A stretch of 64,000 nucleotides of DNA from Ischnura elegans (Eukaryota > Arthropoda > Insecta > Odonata > Coenagrionidae): assembly GCF_921293095.1 (NCBI RefSeq), contig NC_060251.1, positions 62,203,585 through 62,267,584 of the forward strand, read 5' to 3'. The translations under genes and the position numbers were made by a program. Positions 20,046 to 32,000 of the stretch are shown here, in pieces; positions within the stretch are counted from its first letter, which is position 1; every line of letters starts with the position of its first letter. The notes under the pieces were generated by a model that was not told where the DNA came from, searched no databases, and saw only the letters and a list, made by a program, of their open reading frames with translations.

Positions 20046-23022
20046 CCAATACAGTATTTTCCACAATACGTGAATGAATCATTTATTATGTCTTGCCTTC
20101 CAGTTTATTAATATATATATTATACAATTGCTCAACCTCGATCAACAGGATTTTTGAGGTACTCAAACATGTTTTTTCATTACATTTGAACGGACACTAT
20201 CACAATAACTTTTTCAATAACCTCCGAATACAAATTCCAAATTTAATGACTAGTGTGTACTTAAATTACAGTATTTATACTCAAATTAAGACAAGTTTCT
20301 CCGGTGATTCAAGGCAAGGTCTTCAAGAAACTGATAAATGCAGTATGCCGTCAGCACTGTGCCCTTTGGCATACAGTTGAGGAAAAACTTTGGTACTTAA
20401 ATTGTATCACAGATCAATCTCAAGAAGTAATTTCAAAAAAAAGTTTTTGAGTGCTTTGTGGCATACTGCATGATATCAGCTGTGAAAAACTACACATGCA
20501 TACCACTTGTCACCAGTCATTAAAAAAACAGTCTTATACATTAGTCAGTCTGTCAAAGATAGTTTCAGCTTCAGCAAAAAAAAAAGGTGACTTATCCAAG
20601 ATAGTCTAATTGGCTACCAGAAAACAATGTAGAACTCACTTAGGGAGTGCCTGTGTATGATAACCATATTTCCTAGCCTATTCCGTGAACATGATACAAA
20701 CTATTTCCAGAGACAGCCATGAAATGCCTTACACCAAAGGTAAAAGACAACCACTGCAATAAGATTTAGAATAAAAATAAATAACAGGACACCTATATCA
20801 GGGATCCCGTCTCTGAGGTAGATTTTGAATTTAATGAAACAATTCAAGCTTTGTACATAGCATTGCGAGTAATGTTATGTACTGACCAAGGCACCTATTA
20901 TTAACCTTAGCAAGATGACTTGTAGCAGAAACACAGTCATGGAATTAACACTTAAATCAGCCACAGCTAAGTGTGTGTGCAAAAGACCCTTTGAGGTAGC
21001 TCATACAGTTTACCTCATTTGATTGGAAGCATTTTACAGAGTAATATCAAAATGAATCATAAAGAAAATTGAAGCACTTAAATAAATCTACTGCCCAAGG
21101 AGTATTTACAAACTGCAAATAAAAAGATATATAAGCACCGTTGCTGAGCAATAGATAAAAGAAAAAGCATAATGGAATAAATATAGCAGATAAAGATTTA
21201 AAAAATCAAGAGATTTATGATCCATATTACTACTTCATTAACACACAGAACAGTTCCTTGATTTGGCTGAGGGTCATGGCAATCCCAGTCCAGACACAAA
21301 CTAAGCCACTCTCAGGAAACTTAACAGCATCAGAGAAAACTATTCAACAGGCCACTCCCATCCTCTCCTTGTTTTCCATACCAAAGTCTCAAAGAACTCA
21401 CAGTCACTTAGTCACTTTATATTCATTGTGTTCTTGTCATATTAGTCGAGTAACAACACTGTCACACACATTCAAGGTTTCCTATGCTAGTATCATTGTA
21501 AATACTTTATACCTTGATAGGATAAACTAAAAAATACCCACAGGCAATGCAGTAAATTGCACTAATCCAGTGGCCACAGTATAGTATGTCAATGCCTGAC
21601 GTAAAACTTTATGGCACCAAGTATTACATAGAAAACTTTGAAAATAACTATTCTCACCAATTTTTGAAAATGATACTAGCATTAGGTTCACTTACATGTT
21701 AAATTGCTTATGAGGTTGTTAAACACAGGGGGTTTAATGCCACCTTTACAATTCTGACCTCAAGTGATTAATGCTGGTCAAAATCACAAAAGGAAGAACT
21801 GTATGAAATTACATATTTCGCATAACACACAGGGCTCATTCTTATGTTTAGTCGCAAATGCCAGTCAAAGTGCACACTTGAATATAAATACATCCAACTC
21901 TTGAGTGATGTACATGTACCATATAATGGCTGAAAGCATACATTCATGGTAATTGGCTGGTTTTCATAGTATATTGGATTCTGCCAAAATAGCCCAACCT
22001 CCATGTTAGTAAAAGTTTGTATTGAAAAGCATATCCAATTGCTACGGATTTGAAAAAACAAAACAAAGTCAAATTGAAAAATATACATCTTGAAACAAAG
22101 ATGTATAATACTCCTTTTTCCATTTTGAAAATCTTTGAGCACTATACCCTAGAAAAATGCAAACAACAAATGATATTCAAGTTTTGTGAATTAACAAATT
22201 CATGCTATCATTTATAACAACATGTGAAGCAGCAAAATTCACATACGATGAAAATATTTCAAGATTAACAAATAGAAATATAATAGCCATTTGATCCACT
22301 GAGTTCCAATTCCACACCAGCACTTTTCAGTGGATTTGGTGTTCACAAAATGAAAATTTTAGAAATGAAACAGCAGACCATTCGAATTCATACCACAGAC
22401 ATCTACAAACTTTCAAAATTGTATATTCTCAGAAAAGCCTCCTTTAACAATATTAAAATGTTTTCATTGAACAAAATCAATGAAATTCCACGTAAGCATC
22501 AAAACTTACAAATAATGGTAACTAAATATATAGTTCATTCGTGCAGTTCCAAAACAGACAAATAAATTGAAAATGCCCCTTCAGAATTTGAAGCAATCAT
22601 GCAAGAAAGATGTACAAATACTCCATTCCGCATCCAAAAAGAATATAAATTTTTTTCCTTTTAAAGGATTAGGCATTAAACCCGATAATATTCCTAGGAA
22701 ACTCTCCTCTAACTTCAAAGGAAGTGAAAGAAAATTGACAACTAATGACTATCTATATATTTAATCCATTACTCTTCCCTTGGTAGGATTTTCATTTAAA
22801 TAAGCGGCACTATAGTTCATTCCTCGTCACTTGCATGATTTGTTTATTCTTCTAATTCCCTCCATGCTGAGATGCTTATTTCAGTAGGCTGCTCACTTGC
22901 AAGAGATCGTACAGGCCTTAACGTAGCAACGATCTACCATGGATAGTAGCAGGACTGAAGATGGACAGATTCAGAAGAAACAGATAACTGGGATATTTGG
23001 AAGCAGGCAAATTGACTGTACT
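20046..23022 (-). other. Probable long 3' UTR of importin-alpha
   Basis: The stretch runs from the importin stop to the neighbouring convergent gene. It is AT-rich and, unlike every other 3-kb stretch here, shows no transposon ends or SINE heads, which suits retained transcribed sequence. A minus-strand AATAAA lies at 20082-20087, about 40 bp from the opposing signal. Nearer minus-strand signals exist, so the UTR could be shorter. Confidence 0.4.
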
Positions 23023-26000
23023 TCAAAATTGAAATCCACCCATGGGGACACTCTGATCAGCATTGAATTGATATTGTTGGCCATCACAGTCCACAGATGG
23101 AGCCACTCGAGAATCGTCTTCCTCAGTGCCAAAATATTGCTCAATGATATCAAAAGCTTTCTGATAAATTTCTATATTCTCGTGGGACTGAAGGAATTCA
23201 ATCTTGTCTAGACCTGGAGAAAGAAACCCATATATGAGGGAAAAATATGACTTACAAATTATAAAGTATTAATACAGCAGCTTAATATTAATAAATAAAT
23301 AAATACATGAAATGTCAAAAAAATGAATATTTTGAAGACCAAAATTCACAGTAGGCCCTTCACTGACTAAAATGTTAGGATTGAATTCTAAAAATATGGA
23401 GACATTGCCATTAACTAATAAATAAAGAAGGTAAGAGAGTACAGAAACTAAGCACAAAAATCATCACATAAAATCAGACGTAACATAAGGATGTTACCTA
23501 GATCATCTTCATCTTTGCATGAGTATCAAACTCAGTCCTACCAATTAAGAATCCAGCACTTTATGAACTTGACAATCATTTTAAAAATTAATATTTGGGA
23601 TTCTCTGGTCTAATTTACCCAACAATTCTCTTGGCAAATGTCCTCTGATTAAGGCCAAGAGTGTTATTTATGTTTTGAGCCATTAATGCTCTTAACTACA
23701 CGGAAAAAGAAAGGAGGTCACCATATCCCTCATATTTACTGCCACTTTCAAAAATTTTAGGACAAAGTTAGTGAGACCACTTCTGCTTCTCAAGGAATTT
23801 TACTTTCCCCTACTCCCTCCTTTTCTGTCGGCTACACACCACCAATATTCAGCTGGATGTAGCGGAATTCTTCAAATTGGTGATTAATCACAGCGGTGAA
23901 TTGTATCAATCTACAGATTCTTTACATTTTGATAATGCTGACTATGATCTCATAAAGTAAACTCTTGTTACTATGAAGTTCACGGAACCAAAAAACCAGA
24001 GGTTCATTATCACGAACTTCGTAAGAACGCTTCTTTTAGGAATCATTGCAAAAAAAACCTAGCCAAAATTACTTGTCTCTTCATTCTCTCGTACTTATAG
24101 TCATGCTTCGGAATAGCTTCAGAGTCCTGTGCACAATGTATGAGATTAAATTAAGCACTAATACAGTACATTCTCAACATGTGAACAAGATGCGTTCCGC
24201 GACCTCATCCGCAAGTTGATAAACCTATGCAAGACATTGAAAAGTGTGGTTACCTTGCAGAATGCAACACTGAATTACAATATCACGATAACTCACGATC
24301 GTGACGGACTGACCTAGCCTACAATGTGTATGGAGCCGAATAAATGGCACTGTCTGCAGGAAGGAAGAATGGGCGAAACGCTGAACAGTTCCTGACTTCA
24401 CAATGGATTTAATTGATACTTTGTTCAGACTGCCCCAAGAGCACGTTACCCTTCGGCATATCTCATTGCATCGGCCAACTCCATAGGGGCTAAATTTGAA
24501 ATTTTGGGCACGCTCAATTTTTCTAATGTTTGTATCTCTGAAAGTCGAATTTTCGCCAGAAGAGGACTTTTCATATGGCCAATTTACGATCAATAATGAG
24601 AGGGGCACCATGGTTCCACAGGAATGAAGGTTATTACATGTTGTTGTGTGGATACTGAAGTACCTCCTACAGAAGAAAGAAGCATAATTGTTGCTCTTGG
24701 ACCCAGTGCATGAGGAGAACTCAAACATAGCACAATGATTATGACATAGCACGATGTTTATCCACCTAAATGCTGTTGTTTATCAATAGAACTTCGTACA
24801 GTGCAACCTCGATAAAACGAGACCCCACGGAGCTCAAATAAACTCTCGCTATAGTGAATTGTCACTCTACCAGAGGTGGAGCAAATAACAGCCAATAAAC
24901 CCATTGTCAACACTCACCGTATAAGCGTGTGTAAGAGGCGCACCCCTATTTTGAGCATCGAAGCTATAAAGAAAAAAAAAATTGTGGCATTTTTTATCCT
25001 ATCGTGCGGTGTTGCAGACGTATGCCTGGAATTTCGACAGTTATAGAAATTTCCTCTTCTAATACTAATTGAAAGAGGAAATTTTGATAACTGCGGCGGT
25101 AACAGTGGCATTTTTGCTATCCTAACCTGTGTGCACGCTATTGAGGAGACAGGTCTCTACAAGAGACCAATCCATATATGCACTGACAGTCAGGCTGCTC
25201 TAAAAGCCCTGAACTCACCTTGGTGCAGATCTAAACTATTGGCTGAATGCTACAAGGCTCTCAATATTCTGAGCAGCCGCTGCAAAATAGAACTTTTCTG
25301 GGTACCGGGACATTCAGGTATCACCGGAAACGAGAAGGCAGATGAACTGGCAAAGGCCGGCGCTGAACAGAATCCAATTGGCCCAGAACCAATTGTGCCA
25401 GTTGCCCCATCAATTAGGATGGCTGCAATTAAAGTGTGGGGAGCAACCCAACACCTAAAGATCTGGCGGGAAACACCGGGTTTACGTCAGGCAAAAACCC
25501 TTATAGGAGAGATCTCTCCTAGACTCGAGAGAAGACTTCTTCTTATGAACAGAAGTCAAGTGCGGACGGTAGTAGGCCTGCTTACGGGTCACTATCACGT
25601 AATGAGACATATGCACCTGCTGGGGATAACAGACTCAGATAGGTGTAGATGGTGTGAGATGGAAGAAGAAACAACAACTCATCTAATATGCGAGTGTCCC
25701 GCAATCATGAGGACTCGATATAGACACCTGGGCTCACCTTTTATAGAGCCCAAGGAAGTAAGAGATCTTCCCATTGGGGACCTTTTGTCCTTCGTTAAGG
25801 ACATTGGCCTCTATGGATGATCCATTATCGGTGGTTAGCACAATGGACCTATAGGTCTAAGTGCCCTGGGAGCTGATCCCCCACCGCATAAAGTAATCTA
25901 ATCTAATCTAATCTAATAGTGGCATAGGAGGGAGTAGAAAGAGTTCCGATCCTCTCTTCGCATATGCCGTTGCTCTACGATGCTTGTCCTACTCATGAAC

Positions 26001-29000
26001 AATTTTGTTTAAAAGCTCTCGCAGGAGTGTTGCAATAGAATTGCAGCCGTGGAAATTTTAAAGGCAAAACACGACAGGTACATAGCATGAACCTTCCCAA
26101 GAGATTGGACAACAATGGGGGCAATCTCAGTGCCATAGGATAATAACCATGTCGTAAATTTAATGGAACCACACTTGGCACTCCATCAGCCAATGCCTCT
26201 GCCATTTTTTTTCCTCTCCGAGACCCCACAGGAAAATAGGAAAATATCAAGTTACAGAGGAACAATTGAAACGTGTTTCATCCCTATCCTATCTCACCAA
26301 CTGACCTTTTTTGGTCTACCAGGTTCAATTCTCCTAGTTTCTGGAGGCAAAATGCTAGGTGAGTCACCTGATGAGCTCGAAGATATCTCAATATCTTTCA
26401 GCAATTGTATGACACGCACAAGGTTCTAAAAAGAATGAGACCTAATGCGACGTATATCTGACAGCATTTAAGTTTTTTAAGCTCAAATTGATTGACACAA
26501 AGATTTATAGTTAAAACAAGGCTACTAATATTCAACTTAGTCCAAACAGCACGATTTCGGAAGAAACAAGCATAGCATAAGCACATTCAAACAAGACAAG
26601 ACGGACTGGAAACTTCAGGCAATGCAAACTGCGTATATCACATTGCTGCACCTTCGACTCTTCTCTTTGAAGGCAACAACGTCACATGCCAGATCGGACG
26701 TGTTCTTCCCTTGCTCCTTCGCTCATAGCCTCGTAGCTTGAAATACGGAGGGGAGGGAGCGCGCTCCTTCCCCTCGACCTCTCCTTCAGCGCTCTTCACT
26801 TGTAAGCATTTCCGATTTCTTCTATCCACCATTAAGTCCAACAATGAACACACTCATTCGAATTTTTTAAAGCAGAGGTTTTGACACCATTTTAATTTTC
26901 AGTTGCAATGATCCTCATATTACCATCTGAAGATGATTTTTGAAAAATCAGATCCTCGGCGTAATGGAAATTGCTCGGCAAGACAGATGTTGACCATTAA
27001 GGTATGTCCTTCAAAACTACGCGTTTCTCTGCGTTTGATAAGCGATTACTATATGCAGTATAAATGCCGCGGGTTGCCCACTCGTGGAAGTAAATTTAGC
27101 GAGCCCTCTGGAGCGAAAACCCCGCGTGATCTTTTCCATGCTCACCTCTGGGGTACCGACGGGATGCTTACAAGAAAATCAAACAGGAGCATTTTAAAAA
27201 TATGTCACTAAGAGAGAAACTCCCCTGCCTACCGCTTGTTTTTGACCCAGGGTTTCAGATGACTGACTCACGCTGAAAACCAAGGCCACTCAGTTCCCCT
27301 TGGACTTGCGACCGGTGAAGGGAAGGGGGGGAGGAAGACAAGAAGTTTGTGTAAGAGGCACACCCTCAGTTTCGGCTGTAATTTCTGGGAAAAAGGTGCG
27401 CCTCTTACACGTGCTTATACGGTATATAGGCACAGGATTGGTGCAGCGACGGAGACATTTCTATCTGATAAACTTAACACGTTGCGTGCCACAGTTCTTA
27501 AATACAGAGGAACATCGTACCTAGGTAGAGGAGCTAAGATTGAAAATATGTGCCAATTTGGGCGAACTGCCTTTGATATAAACATGGTTAGAAAGCTAAT
27601 GTTTAAAATATAACTTTACCTTATCAAGCATAACAATACGCCCATTCATTATAAGCGATGAACAACAACTGAAAATGTACAACCAAAAATCTATATTATG
27701 CATTAAAATTGTTTAAGTAGATGTGCCTAAATGACGAGAATTCTCGCCATCCATACGCAACGTGGTAAGCACAATTCCATACGAAAGACAATGTTTTTTC
27801 TGTACCACTAAATTTCCTAACCTAAATAACACACTAGCCATTCAATTTATTAGCGCCGTGCTAAATAAGAATCATGCAAAGCATTGCTTTGTCAACATTA
27901 TCCCAGTGCACAACCGACGAAGCCATTTTTCAATGTACGTTGTGCATTTATGCGATCAATCCATCATTTTGATATTTTCTACTGAAAATTCAAACTATAG
28001 CTGATAAAAAGAGTATTGTGGTTATTTAATGCCTCAAATATTTCCATTGATGAAAGTTTATGTTCCTGTACATTTTGCATTTTGAAGTTAAGTGAAATAA
28101 GGTATCACATTTATTTCTAGCAGACGAAAAAGGTGAACAGTGGTAGAACGATTCTGCCTCGGAAGACGTTTTCCATCATTCAACGTAATATCTTCATTAT
28201 CTACACTAAAATGTCCGCTAAACATGCTTAATGATGTACCGTATATGCGCATGTAAGAGGCGCACCTTTTTCCCAGAAATTGCAGCCGAAAATGAGGATG
28301 CCTCTTACACAAACTTCTTGTCTTCCTCCCCCTCCTCCCCTTCACCGGTCGAAGGCTCCGATGCTCAAAATAGGGGTGCATCTCTTAAACGTATGCGCCT
28401 CTTAAACGCGCTTATGCGGTAGTTAAAATTGCCTATGTTTAAAAAATTTTCCATTTTGAGTGTTAAGCCCGCGACATCATTGAAAGAATACATTGGAGTG
28501 CATACACAGCACTGCAATTAAAATGATATGAATTTAAATTGCTAATATAAGAAAAGAAATTAACTTGATATTATTTCACGAAAATATAATGCAGATTATG
28601 ATGCCACTTAAGTAAAACAAAAGCAAACTGAAAGAAACTGCGACTAATATAACACGCATACGTAAGATATGCAACAAATAAATGAGAAAGCATACACCTC
28701 TGATGGACCCTAAGGCCAACAAAACTTACAAGTATGAATTTATTGATTTAGCATTCTCAATTATGATTGTAAAACATGAAAAAGAATGCAGAATTTTTAA
28801 AATTAAATTAACTAAAAGTGCAAGCATCAGCTTTTCACGTATGTCATCGCTAATAGGGCATTACCTGCATCTAGAAACATCATTGCAAGAAACACCCTTA
28901 GAGCAAGAGTTTTCTTGGGGAGTAGGTTGTAAAAGAGTTCGGTTTCGTCTGCGTTATATCACACGGTGAATACTTTTTACAATATTCTGCTAGGAACAGA

Positions 29001-32000
29001 GTTCTTTCTTCAATGGCTACCGGTTTACACCGCAGGCATCACCAGCAATTATGAAGGGAGATAGAGCTTTCGTGCTTCAAATTAGTATAACCAACCTTCC
29101 GAACACTTGAAGTTCTTGATTCTCAATCTATTACTGAAATACACTGCTATAGCCTTAAGCATAGCCCCTTTCTCAGTAATTCCTAAAGATTGAAGTGGGC
29201 AAAACCACCCGAACAAAGTCCCTTCTCACTCTTCCTGTTCTACATTCCACAGGTGCTATGTTCTTTTTTTAATTGTGAAAAAAAAATAGTAAGATAAATT
29301 AATTACGCCACTCTCGTATTGCTCCATTATTTTCATTTTCTCGCTTACACGTGTTTGGCATTTTTTGAGCATGGTGTCTACCTTCAAATGCTCTCTATTC
29401 ACGCAACTCACGGATGTGCAGGTATGCTGTCGACTGCTTACAGCCACCCGAGGAACAAAAGAAGTTCGAAAATTTGCGAATGCTAATGCCAAAGTATTTT
29501 CACCGAAAAACTACTTATTTATTGAACGGCGATTTACCTCATGAATTTGAGAATCAACTTCATTTCTAATAGATTGCCAGCAATTACAGAGATTAGGGAC
29601 ACTTGGTAAAGGTTTTCTGGTGATGGAAACTCTCGCTATGGGGAGTGCCAACACCAACGGCCCCGAAAAAATGGATTTTTTTACAAGCTAATCATAAGGT
29701 CAATTGACTGTGCTCCGGCTATCTCTCATAATGGCAGGGGTCTCGCAATAGCCCGTACTCGCTTTAACACGTTTCCACTGTAATAAAGTTCATTTTATAA
29801 CAGCCAGGACCAGGACTGTGGTTCGTATTTTCGTAATAACATTTCTTTTTTTTCTATTTTTCTATAGATTGGGTAAGCCTTTTCACTGGGACCAACGATT
29901 TACTTTTTAAAGACGAGAACTTCATATTAACATTGTTTGTATTTACGAGAGTCTAGTGTAGTTGAATCCAGAGAGGAAATTAACTGTAATCAAGTCTTTA
30001 ATGATGTTAACTTTGATTGTAATACTGATGAGAAAGATTTTACTTTCTTGTATCGAAGAATTCGTACATACTTCCAAACATTCACAAGGTCATTATCCAG
30101 AACTCTGAGATTATAGATTGCATTACGATACATATCTGGATGTAAAAAATTATCATTCTATAACTGTAATTAGAAGGCTTTCGAAGTTGTTAGATATAAC
30201 AGTGGCTATAGCCTGTATACTGTAGGGTGGCACAAAGGCCTGCCAGCTACCTGAGTTGGTCCTTTCTTCCCCTGGCGCTTGCGACTCAGTTAGCTCGCGG
30301 GCTCATGAACCACCCTATGGTATGCAGACTTTAAACACTTAACTGATAGATATCTAGGGCTCATTGTTAAAGAACAACAGAGATTTATGCATGGTTGTTC
30401 CACTGTTACAAATCTACTTCTTTACAATAAGTTTCTTTCAAGTGCAATAAAACAGCAGAAAAAAGTAGATTCAATTTATGTAATTTTTCCAAGACTTTCA
30501 ATACCGTCCACCATGACATTTTTTGTTCGGAGTGGATGACTCACTTTTAAAATGGCTGTTCTAGTATTTATGTAATTGTAAGGATGCAGTGGATCTCGTG
30601 GGTTTAAATCTGATTACGTTAATGTTACCTAATGTTAACTGGTACTAAAAAATTTCATGAGATGATCAGTTAAAGAAGGGAAAATTTTTATTTTTTATCG
30701 CTGTTTCAAATGATACAATAGTTGGTTTAACTTCTTATGTTCAAGGCCAGACTTTTATGAATTAGTAAATAACCTAGAATATGGTCCCACTATTAATCAT
30801 GCGAGAATAAGTATCAATAAAATGAATAAAATGCATCTATCATCCTCTATCTGATAATGGAAACAATAAGAACTTTACTAATTGTTAATATTTATGCGTT
30901 GAGTGCATTAAACTGACAAAACTTCATTCTCATCTGAGTTTCAAAAATTCAGTCCTAAGAGGTGCATTGGTACACAACAGAAAATTATACATTCGTACAT
31001 CCACAAAGTAACAACAATCTCTTACAGAACTAATAACTTACCGTAGCATTCTTCAATTATAACTGCATAAGGATTAACTCCAGCCTGACTTTTGGCATCT
31101 TGATCACCTAACCTCAAGATATTTTCCAAGCCATTAAGAGCCACTTGAACTATCTTGGTGTCTACAACTGTTAGGAGACCACAAAGGGGAGGAATGCAAC
31201 CCTGTTAAAAAATAAAAAAATATTTGAGTAGTCAAAAGCAATATCTTGTGCCTCAACATAGCAAAATTAACTTGTCAGTTTGCCCCTGACAAAAGAAAGT
31301 ATTTTTGACCCCAAATAAATTCCACTGAGTCACTTCATTACACCTGGGAACTTCTCATTTCTTCAACATTCCAGAAAAAGTTTGGAATAACTGACTCATT
31401 CTCACCACATTTTGCGAGATTAGGTACTGAAACTCAAGGAAACTTATCTACAGGATTGACGGTATCCTGTACTCCTGGAAATAACTGTTATAATAGTAAT
31501 ATATTTTTAAAAATATGAATGCATTTGCAACAAAAATTATTCATCATTAAAGGAGATAACCGCAGATGACCAGGATTCAAACCAAGGCCCCCTAAATTGC
31601 TCAAGTTAATCTGCCACTCACACAACCAAGAAAACTTTTTCCCCAAGAGATATTTATTGACAGTAGAGCATAAGGTAGTTAATGATGCCAGACATTCAAG
31701 GTTTCCTTGATACTGATACGGTAGAGCAACAGGGACTCATGTTCAAATCGTAGGAAAGGCACATGTTGTTTACTCCATTAAAATTTCTGAATAAGTTATT
31801 TACTCCCATTTAACCCACCAAATCAAAAGGTAATTATTGCCTTCTTATTTCTTCCACTAGTCAAGAAATAATGCTCATTTGAACAGATTATTTTCCACTA
31901 ATTGCAATTAATTTAAGTAGGGATTAGTGGGAGGTAAAATAACCTAATATTGAATTTTAAGTAAAAAATAAAAACATGCACACTGTATGACATAGAGGGT

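Larger units (their letters stand above)
24799..29780. mobile_element. Old pogo-like element, about 5 kb with later insertions
   Basis: The left end is CAGTGCAACCTCGATAAAAC. The right end, reverse-complemented, reads CAGTGGAAACGTGTTAAAGC, and both then share GCGAG or ACGAG phrases and GAGACCCC. TA stands outside both ends. CTCTCGCTATAG near the left and CTCTCGCTATGG near 29630 add subterminal support. The interior holds a LINE fragment, several MITEs and no recognisable transposase. Treating it as one element is an inference, because so much was inserted later. Confidence 0.5.

Noticed and set aside
24225-24752. A 175-codon minus-strand frame
   Set aside because: It has no recognisable domain, no splice context, and sits in repeat-like intron DNA.
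24799-29780. A coding transposase inside the 5-kb pogo-like element
   Set aside because: No frame shows transposase motifs; the only recognisable protein is the inserted LINE's RNase H region.
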